Source of the DNA: Bdellovibrio sp.
Lineage (GTDB): Bacteria > Bdellovibrionota > Bdellovibrionia > Bdellovibrionales > UBA1609
Direction of reading: 5' to 3'
DNA length: 5,232 nt
Assembly (NCBI GenBank): GCA_003694355.1
Contig: RFKI01000125.1
Span: 1 to 5,232, forward strand
Shown here piece by piece: positions 1 to 5,232 of the stretch. The stretch's first letter is position 1, and the number at the start of each line of letters is the position of its first letter. A program made the translations under genes and the position numbers. Below the pieces are notes generated by a model. That model saw nothing but the letters and a program-made list of their open reading frames with translations, did no database searches and was not told the origin of the DNA.

Positions 1-313
1 AAATAATACTAACCAAAATATAAAAAAGAAAGGTCATAACTATAGCAAAGCTAATCCATAACAGAAAAACAAAAGGATAATACAAAAGGCCATACCAAAA
101 ACCTCCTGGCTCAAAAGGAAAAAAAGTCAAAGCCCATTGGACGACCCCAAAAATTTGAGATCCTCCCCAAACAAAACTAAAAAGAATTAAAAAGCCACTC
201 AAAAAATACGGCAAAAAAACAAATATCCAAGCAGAAGGGACCTCTTTTAAAATCCTTAAGCCTGATAAATAAACAAAAAGCCCCTTTTTAAAAGAAGTCC
301 ATTCCTTTGTCAT
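1..313 (-). CDS. EI24/CysZ-like multipass membrane protein, N-terminal part (runs off the left edge)
   Basis: The reading frame is open from an ATG at 313 to the window edge, giving 104 residues of a longer protein. Seen: a short amphipathic N-terminus (about residues 7-23, FKKGLFVYLSGLRILKE), a first hydrophobic segment at about 29-49 containing FLPYFLSGF, an aromatic loop (50-78), and a second hydrophobic stretch from 79 to the edge. A G-x(6)-GL-R-I-L segment followed by a proline-containing first helix is typical of the EI24 domain, whose best-known bacterial member is the sulfate permease CysZ. Most EI24 proteins have no assigned substrate, so sulfate transport should not be assumed. The start is supported by GAGGAG at 319-324, five bases before the ATG and directly after the stop of the upstream TPR gene. 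It is the last visible gene of the four-gene operon. It could instead be another multipass family, since the diagnostic C-terminal half is missing. Confidence 0.68.
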   Translation of the reverse strand, partial: MTKEWTSFKKGLFVYLSGLRILKEVPSAWIFVFLPYFLSGFLILFSFVWGGSQIFGVVQWALTFFPFEPGGFWYGLLYYPFVFLLWISFAIVMTFLFYILVSII

Positions 314-324
314 CTATTCTCCTC

Positions 325-1464
325 TTAGAGTTTTTTATTAGACTTTAAAGACTTCTCCTCCAAAATAGGATTTGGCCTATAAGTCCTTCCCTTTTGCCTC
401 AACTGCTGACGCCTCTTTGCTTCTGTGGTCAAAGGGGTCTCTAAAGTGTTTTTTGATAAATATTCAATAAAACGTTTTTTCCGAATCGCCATTTTTCGAA
501 AAAGTTCTTTGACTATTTTTTTATCCATATCCTCAGGAAATCTTAATGCCTTTAGTTTTTCCACATTCCCCAAAGCTTTTGTAATTAAAGCATTCCTCTT
601 TTTTTGCAGAATTCTCTGTGAACTTGAAAATTTCTTGTTTTTTTTCAAGCGCTTGACCAAAAGCCAAACACGATCATGAGACTCAAGAAGGTGCCGAGAA
701 GCCTTTTGTGACCAAGGGGCCACATCCATTTCAACAGCTTTTAATAAAAAGGCTTGCATAAAGTAAATGGCCTTTAAATATCTTTGAGGATCCATCTTCT
801 GAAAAGGCACATGATCCATAAGGCCCATTAAATACATTGTTTGCGCTGTTTTTTCTAACTTTAATTTTTGCACTTTGTAAGACTTAGAAACTTTTAATAA
901 ACCACTCCATGCTCGCTCAAAATACTTTTTAGCTTCTTTCTCGTTCCCCACAAGAATATAGCTTAAACCCATTTGAGCCGGCAAAATGGCACTGGCCTTC
1001 TCCAGGGGCAAATAATCTTTTCGCAACCAGGCATCTGTAAATGCAGCTAAAGCTTTCTGGGGCCGACCAGAACAAAGATAAGCATACCCCAGACGAAAAA
1101 AAGCTTGGGCCTCTATTTTCTTAAACTTTCCATGCCCTAACCTTGTCACCTTTCGATAATAACGAGCTGCTTTTTTACATTTTTTTAAAGCTTCATAAGA
1201 GGCCCCCAAATTAAAGTAAGTCACAATTTCCAAATCAGACGCCGGATGTTGAACCAAAATGGATTTAAAAGACTCAATAGCCAACTCATAGTGCCCCTCA
1301 TCCATATACTTACTGCCCGTATTAAATTTTTTAACCAAACGAACATCTGTTGGTTTAAAGGCATAAGCGTTTTGTTCTGGTTTTTTCCTGTAAAAAGAAC
1401 AACGGACAAACGTTAAAGCCAAAAAACACAAAAAAAACAGTTTTGCCCAGCTAGTCTTAAGCAT
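325..1464 (-). CDS. TPR-repeat envelope protein, probable lipoprotein
   Basis: This 379-residue protein has a Lys-Thr-Ser-Trp-Ala-Lys N-terminus, a hydrophobic core (about 9-20, LFFLCFLALTFV) and a cysteine at 22, so it has the shape of a lipoprotein signal. The lipobox is poor, however, with Phe-Val-Arg before the cysteine. Mature sequence from about 43 to 190 reads as four tetratricopeptide-like helix pairs: 43-75 (GSKYMDEGHYELAIESFKSI), 82-110 (YFNLGASYEALKKCKKAARY), 119-148 (AFFRLGYAYLCSGRPQKALA) and 163-190 (MGLSYILVGNEKEAKKYFER). TPRs normally mediate protein-protein contacts. The C-terminal half (about 195-379) is helical and rich in Lys and Arg, with no recognised domain. The start ATG overlaps the end of the upstream ATPase gene by 8 bp (ATGCTTAA). 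A GGAGG at 1474-1478, nine bases before it, is a good ribosome binding site. Function is unknown; location and operon suggest an envelope partner of the EI24-like protein and the ATPases. Confidence 0.82.
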   Translation of the reverse strand: MLKTSWAKLFFLCFLALTFVRCSFYRKKPEQNAYAFKPTDVRLVKKFNTGSKYMDEGHYELAIESFKSILVQHPASDLEIVTYFNLGASYEALKKCKKAARYYRKVTRLGHGKFKKIEAQAFFRLGYAYLCSGRPQKALAAFTDAWLRKDYLPLEKASAILPAQMGLSYILVGNEKEAKKYFERAWSGLLKVSKSYKVQKLKLEKTAQTMYLMGLMDHVPFQKMDPQRYLKAIYFMQAFLLKAVEMDVAPWSQKASRHLLESHDRVWLLVKRLKKNKKFSSSQRILQKKRNALITKALGNVEKLKALRFPEDMDKKIVKELFRKMAIRKKRFIEYLSKNTLETPLTTEAKRRQQLRQKGRTYRPNPILEEKSLKSNKKL

Positions 1465-2539
1465 TTTCAGCCCCCTCCCCCTTATCTATAAGGGTTTGCA
1501 CCTTATCCCATATCTTTTTCAAGTCTTCTAAACCATAAATATCTTTATTCATTTCTGGTACTAAGATATAGGGTACATCAACTTTCTTTACAAAGTCCAA
1601 ATAAACCTCTTTTCTCTTTTGATAAAACCGATCAAAACGAACATATAAATCAAAAAGCCACTTTTCTCCGCCAAAGTCCTCTAGCTTTAATTCTCCATTT
1701 TTCCACTGAGGGAAGGCACGATTTAAGATTACATAACGCAAACCAAACCCCTGTTTTTTAATTTGAGAAGAAAAAGATAAAGCATCCCATAGTTTAGAGG
1801 CATCAAAACCTGTAACCAGCACAAATCCCGTTGTGGGCTCCCTTAAAAGACACATCACTTTTTGACTTTCTTCCAAAAGAGCTTCCCGTATATCAGAAAG
1901 GCCTTCAAAAAAATCTGAAAGCTCTTCCATAAATTCCGATCCCGTGAGCCTCTGCAAGACCTTCAAAGCCAAATGTGTGCTCTTCTTAAAAATTTTTTTC
2001 ACCAACCCCATATTATCATAAGACCTGATAAACCACTTAATCACTGACTCCTGAAAAAGGTTTGAAAAATTCTCTGGGGCCTGTAAAAAATCCTTGGCGT
2101 GTTGAGCAGGCGGGGTATCTAAAATCACCTTATCGAATTCTCGTTTGGCTATTATCGACATCAACATCTCCATGGAAGTAAACTCCTGGGAGCCACTCAA
2201 AGATGTAGCCATTAAGCGATAAAGACGGTTATTGAGAAGCTTCTGAGCTTTCAAAGGGTTTTTAGATACACTTTTAATAAACTCTTCAAAAATTTTCTCT
2301 GAATGAAGTGTGGAAGCGAAGAGCTTCCCACCCGTCTTCGGCACCTCAACCACTTCGGGTTTATCCAGAGAAAGTCCCAAAGATGTCGCCAATCTCTTAG
2401 ATGGATCAATGGTTAAAACCAGTGTTTTGTAGCCTTTCTGGGCTGAACGTAAGGCCAAACTGGCAGAAAAAGTTGTTTTTCCAACTCCGCCACTTCCCAC
2501 ACAGATTAAAATTTTGTGTTGTTCGATTAACTTGTCCAT
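1457..2539 (-). CDS. ArsA/GET3-family ATPase, serine-type P-loop (partner 2 of a pair)
   Basis: This 360-residue cytosolic P-loop NTPase belongs to the ArsA/GET3 branch of the SIMIBI class. Motifs seen: Walker A GSGGVGKTT at 15-23 (catalytic-type Lys21), TIDPSKRLATSLGL at 43-56 (switch I region), a SGSQEFTSMEML segment at 115-126, the Walker B/switch II DTPPAQHAKDFL at 141-152, LNRAFP at 272-277 (base-contact loop region), and a terminal P-x(3)-DIYGLEDL at 328-340. The TIDP...LATSLGL and DTPPAQHA forms match the bacterial subfamily represented, from memory, by mycobacterial Rv3680. The first Lys of the deviant Walker A (GKGG) is Ser16 here, whereas the neighbouring paralog keeps it. There is no CxxC zinc motif (only Cys13 and Cys230), unlike eukaryotic GET3. 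The length fits a single ArsA half rather than the fused two-domain ArsA. The start overlaps the upstream ATPase by 13 bp and lacks a strong ribosome binding site, so translational coupling is likely. The substrate is unknown. Confidence 0.92.
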   Translation of the reverse strand: MDKLIEQHKILICVGSGGVGKTTFSASLALRSAQKGYKTLVLTIDPSKRLATSLGLSLDKPEVVEVPKTGGKLFASTLHSEKIFEEFIKSVSKNPLKAQKLLNNRLYRLMATSLSGSQEFTSMEMLMSIIAKREFDKVILDTPPAQHAKDFLQAPENFSNLFQESVIKWFIRSYDNMGLVKKIFKKSTHLALKVLQRLTGSEFMEELSDFFEGLSDIREALLEESQKVMCLLREPTTGFVLVTGFDASKLWDALSFSSQIKKQGFGLRYVILNRAFPQWKNGELKLEDFGGEKWLFDLYVRFDRFYQKRKEVYLDFVKKVDVPYILVPEMNKDIYGLEDLKKIWDKVQTLIDKGEGAENA

Positions 2540-3402
2540 TGCTCAGCCATATAAGAAGAAAGAGTCTGTACCACATGAAGCAAATCCATATCCAAAACAA
2601 GGGGTAAAAAAAGCGGTTGGTCGCCTTTTAAACTTTCTAGAACTTCTCTTTGTCGCTGTAGTCTTTTTTTAATAAAAACAGAAAACTCTCTTGCCTGACC
2701 TTCTAAAGATAACGCAAGTTGTGATAAACGCTCCTCACCGGATCCTATTTCCAACCATTTATTAATCACCATCTGGGCTGATATCTGAAACTCTTTCTGA
2801 AGAGTCTGATCCAGCTCCTTCATCTCTTGAACTGGCATCTGTTCTGGCAAAGCCACCAAAAAATACTGGGTCAGCGGGCCTTTTAGCACCTCGAAAATTC
2901 GACGGCTCTGAACGCCCATGGGCCCACTACGAATCATCTCATAAATTCCTCGAGGCGCCCGCAAGAGGCTTAAAAAATGTCCTGTGGAATAACTATCCAT
3001 CACCACCTCATCAAAGGGAAGAGGAGGGCCCCATTCACGAATCCCACTTGTAAACTTACCCATAATGGCAAGCTCTCGGAGCCCCGGAGCCGTTTTAATA
3101 AAGGACTTCATAACGGGGTTATCAAAGAATAATGACACCACCTTTTGAAGCCTCACCCAATGATGTACATATTCCCTTAAACTGCCTTCGCCACTCCAAC
3201 AGTCCAAGTATAGGTTTTCACTCACCTTTTGATAACCTTCTCGTGGTGAATGATGAAACAGAAAGTGTAAGAAACCAGGTTCTCCCAATTCAACTAGAAG
3301 GGTTTTTTTTCCTTCTTTGGCCGCGCGTAATGCCAAAGCGGCAGCCACAATAGACTTCCCAACGCCCCCTTTACCCGTTACAATTTTTAAATTCATCTCC
3401 AT
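2527..3402 (-). CDS. ArsA/GET3-family ATPase, lysine-type P-loop (partner 1 of a pair)
   Basis: This 291-residue paralog of the downstream ATPase is the first gene of the operon. Seen: deviant Walker A GKGGVGKS at 10-17 with signature Lys11 and Lys16; LLVELGEPGFLHFLF at 35-49 (switch I region, lacking the Asp-Pro seen in the partner); LREYVHHWVRLQKVV at 75-89; APGLRELAIMGKF at 105-117; Walker B/switch II VVMDSYSTGHFLSLLRAP at 133-150; and VINKW at 212-216. The central segment, with an aligned 'LREY', 'APGLREL' and 'D-x(3)-TGH', fits the subfamily of mycobacterial Rv3679 (from memory). Switch II has Ser139 where relatives usually have Pro. The frame is open upstream to 3552, but the added residues are not family-like and lie inside the divergent promoter region. 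The ATG at 3402 has AGGG nine bases upstream, and the P-loop follows it at the usual distance. The ATG at 3396 is possible but its GGAG abuts the start codon. It is likely to form a heteromer with the next gene product. Confidence 0.9.
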   Translation of the reverse strand: MEMNLKIVTGKGGVGKSIVAAALALRAAKEGKKTLLVELGEPGFLHFLFHHSPREGYQKVSENLYLDCWSGEGSLREYVHHWVRLQKVVSLFFDNPVMKSFIKTAPGLRELAIMGKFTSGIREWGPPLPFDEVVMDSYSTGHFLSLLRAPRGIYEMIRSGPMGVQSRRIFEVLKGPLTQYFLVALPEQMPVQEMKELDQTLQKEFQISAQMVINKWLEIGSGEERLSQLALSLEGQAREFSVFIKKRLQRQREVLESLKGDQPLFLPLVLDMDLLHVVQTLSSYMAEQWTS

Positions 3403-3411
3403 ACATGATGA

Positions 3412-3420
3412 CCCTTTTCC
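3412..3420 (-). promoter_or_regulatory. Ribosome binding site deciding the start of the first ArsA-like gene
   Basis: On the minus strand the purine-rich GGAAAAGGG lies nine bases upstream of the ATG at 3402. This spacing favours 3402 over 3396, where GGAG directly touches the start codon, and over 3552, which would put the ATPase's N-terminus inside the leader of tig on the other strand. Confidence 0.5.
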
Positions 3421-3424
3421 CTCT

Positions 3425-3452
3425 TTTATCAGGAGAATCCAGGATTTTCCAA
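3425..3452 (-). promoter_or_regulatory. Candidate promoter of the ATPase/TPR/EI24 operon
   Basis: On the minus strand TTGGAA (3452-3447) and GATAAA (3430-3425) are separated by 16 bases, each matching four of six sigma70-type consensus positions. Transcription would begin near 3418 and leave a short leader of about 16 bases containing the ribosome binding site. This is a pattern match in an AT-rich region, so it is tentative. Confidence 0.3.
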
Positions 3453-3460
3453 TAATTCTC

Positions 3461-3489
3461 TTGCCTTTAGGCCTCCCCTTCTTTATATA
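3461..3489 (+). promoter_or_regulatory. Candidate promoter of tig
   Basis: TTGCCT (3461-3466) and TATATA (3484-3489) are separated by exactly 17 bases and each matches four of six positions of the sigma70-type -35 and -10 consensus. Transcription would begin near 3496, giving a leader of roughly 33 bases before the ATG at 3529. That position also argues against the in-frame ATG at 3499, which would sit almost at the transcript's 5' end. Confidence 0.42.
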
Positions 3490-3517
3490 CCTGAAGTCAT
3501 GACAAATGGCGCCAATC

Positions 3518-3522
3518 AGGAG
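3518..3522 (+). promoter_or_regulatory. Ribosome binding site of tig (decides the start)
   Basis: AGGAG followed by six A residues leads into the ATG at 3529. It is the only strong ribosome binding site ahead of a candidate start in this frame, and the protein then begins with MKAEITDQKG, the usual trigger factor N-terminus. Confidence 0.8.
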
Positions 3523-3528
3523 AAAAAA

Positions 3529-4842
3529 ATGAAAGCAGAAATCACAGACCAAAAGGGGCTACAAAGAACCATCCAAATCGATGTCCCCACGGACTATATC
3601 AAAAAAACCATGGATAACACTTTTAAAGAAATCCAAAAAGATGTTGAAGTAAAGGGGTTTCGAAAAGGAAAGGCCCCTCTAGATATTATAAAAACAAAAT
3701 ACAAAGATTATGCTCTCAAGGAAGCTCGACAAGATATCATCTCAGCTGGAATCGATTATGCCATCAAAGAACTAGATTTAAAAGTTTTTGGCCCCCCTTC
3801 CATCCACGGAAAACTGGAAGAGTTAAGTGAGAACACTCCCTATACCTTTTCTTTTCAAACGGATATAGAACCTGAAATTGAGTTAAAAAAATACAAAGGT
3901 TTAAAAGTTTCTAAACCTTCCGTCACCGTTACCGACCAGGAAGTGGAAGAGTCTTTGAAGTCCATCCAGAAAAGTCGCATGGAACTAACTCCTGTTTTGG
4001 AAGATCGAGGCGCTCAAGAAGAGGACTTTGTAACCATCGACTTTGAAGGTTTTGTTGACGGTGAAAAACTGCAAAACGGAAGTGCTCAAGGATATCGCCT
4101 TCAAATTGGATCAAAAACATTTATTCCAGGATTTGAAGAAGGACTCATTGGAGCTAAAGTGGGAGAAGAAAGAACCTTAAACCTTTCTTTTCCTGAAGAT
4201 TATTCTCCAGAGCTCGCAGGAAAGCCAGTAAGCTTTAAAGTAAAAATACAAAAACTTGAAAAACCCTCTTACCCACCTATTGATGATAAACTGGCCCAGG
4301 ATTTTCTTAAAGATGAAAGCAAAACCCTGAATGACCTCAAAGAACAGTTTAAAGATTTTCTAACCAGACAAAAAGAAGATCAGGCCAAAGAAGTTCTAAA
4401 AGAAAATGTCCTCAACGCTCTTGTAAAGGAAAATTTTGTTTCAGACATTCCAGAAAGCCTTTACAAACAACAATATCAACAAATTTTACATAACGTCCAC
4501 AGAGAGCTTTCACAGCAAGGTTATCCTCAAAACGCCATTGTAGAGTACGAGGAAAAATGGAGGGAAGACCTTAAAAAGACAGCCGAGAACCTAAGTAAAG
4601 TCTTTTTGCTTCTTGAAAAAATAGCTGAAAAAGAAAACATCCAGGTTGAAGAAAAAGACCTTTCTCTCCATCTTATGAAAGAAGCTTATGCTAAACAAAC
4701 ACAACCAGATAAAATCCTCGAAGAATATAAAAAGAACGATAGCCTCAATCTTCTCCTTCGTTATTTAAGAGAAGAAAAAACCATTCAATTCCTTATTGAT
4801 AACGCCGAAATCACTGAAGAAGAAAAGCAAAAAGAACAATAA
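3529..4842 (+). CDS. tig: Trigger factor, ribosome-associated chaperone and peptidyl-prolyl isomerase
   Basis: This 437-residue protein is close to the usual length of trigger factor (432 in E. coli). It binds the large ribosomal subunit at the exit tunnel and shields nascent chains in the cytosol. Domains seen in order: the N-terminal ribosome-binding domain (about 1-115) with the signature GFRKGKAP at 43-50, which docks on ribosomal protein uL23; an FKBP-type isomerase domain (about 160-245) with DFVTIDFEGFVDG at 166-178, FIPGFEEGLIG at 198-208 and FPEDY at 221-225; and the helical C-terminal chaperone domain (about 250-430), rich in Lys, Glu and Gln. All three domains are intact and no frameshift is seen. 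The frame extends upstream to an ATG at 3499, but 3529 has the ribosome binding site and the family N-terminus. Unlike the common tig-clpP-clpX order, tig here is followed by a hairpin and a convergent gene, so it is probably transcribed alone. Confidence 0.97.
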   Translation: MKAEITDQKGLQRTIQIDVPTDYIKKTMDNTFKEIQKDVEVKGFRKGKAPLDIIKTKYKDYALKEARQDIISAGIDYAIKELDLKVFGPPSIHGKLEELSENTPYTFSFQTDIEPEIELKKYKGLKVSKPSVTVTDQEVEESLKSIQKSRMELTPVLEDRGAQEEDFVTIDFEGFVDGEKLQNGSAQGYRLQIGSKTFIPGFEEGLIGAKVGEERTLNLSFPEDYSPELAGKPVSFKVKIQKLEKPSYPPIDDKLAQDFLKDESKTLNDLKEQFKDFLTRQKEDQAKEVLKENVLNALVKENFVSDIPESLYKQQYQQILHNVHRELSQQGYPQNAIVEYEEKWREDLKKTAENLSKVFLLLEKIAEKENIQVEEKDLSLHLMKEAYAKQTQPDKILEEYKKNDSLNLLLRYLREEKTIQFLIDNAEITEEEKQKEQ

Positions 4843-4849
4843 CAAAACA

Positions 4850-4883
4850 AAAGCCTTCTCTATTTTAAGATGAAGAAGGCTTT
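4850..4883. terminator. Bidirectional hairpin terminator between convergent tig and the ctpA-like gene
   Basis: AAAGCCTTCT (4850-4859) and AGAAGGCTTT (4874-4883) form a perfect 10-bp stem with a 14-base loop. It lies eight bases past the tig stop and five bases past the stop of the convergent peptidase gene. Read on the minus strand, the stem is followed by a T-rich tail (TTGTTTTGTT), a good intrinsic terminator for the peptidase gene. On the plus strand the stem ends in TTT and then GACCTTA, so termination of tig may be weaker. Confidence 0.8.
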
Positions 4884-4887
4884 GACC

Positions 4888-5232
4888 TTATTGCCTCATT
4901 CTGTCAAAGTTTTTCATCACCTTCCAAGCCTTTAGGTAATTATAGGCTTGAAGAACCTGAAAGTCCTCATTCAAAAGTTTGTCTCTTTTACTCAACTTTT
5001 CTTTTGCCTTTGAACTAGACAACCACCAAAAGTTAAAGGTTTTCTTTTTCTTCTGTTTCTGCTTTTCTTTTTCTCCCAAAAGGTGACCTCTCATGTCTTT
5101 TTCTCTACGAACTCTTCTATGTTTTTTAGCTTTAGCAAAAACCTTAGGATCTAAACTATCCACTTCGACATCTGGCTGAATTCCTTCAGCCTGAATGGAT
5201 CTTCCACTTGGCGTATAATATCTAGCTACAGT
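4888..5232 (-). CDS. S41-family C-terminal processing peptidase (CtpA/Prc type), C-terminal end only
   Basis: The frame is open from the right edge to the TAA at 4888-4890, giving 114 residues of the C-terminus. The first visible residues, TVARYYTPSGRSIQAEGIQP followed by DVEV, are the strongly conserved end of the S41 tail-specific protease core; in this family the segment follows the catalytic Ser/Lys region, which lies outside the window. The rest resembles the C-terminal extension of deltaproteobacterial-type CtpA proteins: REKDMRGHL, a lysine-rich low-complexity linker (KEKQKQKKKK), and a helical end with LLNEDFQVLQAYNYLKAW. Such enzymes are exported and cleave the C-termini of envelope proteins, usually with a PDZ domain and signal peptide upstream. 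A GTG at 5163 could be mistaken for the start of a 91-residue gene, but the conserved peptidase sequence continues upstream of it in the same frame. It is convergent with tig and shares the hairpin. Confidence 0.88.
   Translation of the reverse strand, partial: TVARYYTPSGRSIQAEGIQPDVEVDSLDPKVFAKAKKHRRVRREKDMRGHLLGEKEKQKQKKKKTFNFWWLSSSKAKEKLSKRDKLLNEDFQVLQAYNYLKAWKVMKNFDRMRQ

Noticed and set aside
425..679. Plus-strand open frame antisense to the TPR gene, and similar frames at 2401-2607, 3132-3353 and 3929-4120 (minus)
   Set aside because: All lie opposite well-supported genes, show no recognisable motifs and no convincing ribosome binding site, and their composition is that of a shadow of the coding strand.
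1457..2539. Classical GET3/TRC40 tail-anchored protein targeting factor
   Set aside because: The zinc-binding CxxC motif that bridges the GET3 homodimer is absent; only two isolated cysteines are present.
1457..3402. Arsenite efflux ATPase (ars operon)
   Set aside because: No arsR, arsB, arsC or arsD is adjacent, and the proteins are separate single-domain paralogs without an evident cysteine metal site.
3428..3524. Ten-base direct repeat ATCAGGAGAA (3428-3437 and 3515-3524) as a regulatory repeat
   Set aside because: The second copy is simply the tig ribosome binding site, and the first has no properly spaced start codon. A shared purine-rich 10-mer in a 126-bp region is likely chance.
3499..3528. 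Ten-residue N-terminal extension of trigger factor starting at 3499
   Set aside because: The strong AGGAG site lies within that extension and serves the ATG at 3529, where the typical trigger factor N-terminus begins. The candidate promoter would start RNA almost at 3499.
3403..3552. Extended N-terminus of the first ArsA-like ATPase starting at 3552 (50 extra residues)
   Set aside because: The extra residues are not family-like, overlap the tig leader and start on the opposite strand, and have no suitable ribosome binding site. The ATG at 3402 puts the P-loop at the usual place near the N-terminus.
4888..5163. A stand-alone small basic protein with a GTG start at 5163
   Set aside because: The frame stays open upstream to the window edge and encodes the conserved S41 peptidase end, so this is the tail of a larger gene.

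Overview
This AT-rich, lysine-rich, gene-dense window carries six protein genes with almost no spacing between them. Its pieces are trigger factor, a paired set of ArsA/GET3-like ATPases, a TPR envelope protein, an EI24-type membrane protein and an S41 C-terminal processing peptidase. Together they suggest a low-GC Gram-negative bacterium, most plausibly of the former Deltaproteobacteria (Bdellovibrionota-like). That placement is inferred from gene content and protein style; there is no rRNA or other phylogenetic marker beyond tig.

Layout. A minus-strand operon starts at 3402 and runs off the left edge: ArsA-like ATPase 1 (3402-2527), ArsA-like ATPase 2 (2539-1457), a TPR-containing probable lipoprotein (1464-325) and an EI24/CysZ-like membrane protein (313 to <1). 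The first two junctions overlap by 13 and 8 bp, and the third has an 11-bp gap holding the ribosome binding site, so the four genes look co-transcribed and translationally coupled. A 126-bp divergent intergenic region (3403-3528) separates this operon from tig (3529-4842, plus strand). Downstream of tig is a convergent hairpin (4850-4883), then the C-terminal end of a CtpA-type peptidase on the minus strand (4888 to >5232).

How the genes may work together. Trigger factor is the ribosome-bound chaperone, and CtpA is a periplasmic or envelope processing protease. The operon is the least understood part: two unequal ArsA-like NTPases, one with the signature-lysine P-loop (GKGGVGKS) and one with serine there (GSGGVGKTT), are physically tied to an envelope TPR protein and a multipass membrane protein. 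Similar unequal pairs are known from other bacteria, such as the Rv3679/Rv3680 pair of mycobacteria. Nothing here indicates arsenic resistance (no ArsR, ArsB or ArsC) or classical tail-anchored protein insertion (no CxxC zinc motif). A cytosolic heteromeric ATPase coupled to an envelope module is a reasonable but unproven hypothesis. No tRNA, rRNA, CRISPR array, insertion sequence or phage feature was seen, and no stretch longer than 300 bases lacks a gene.
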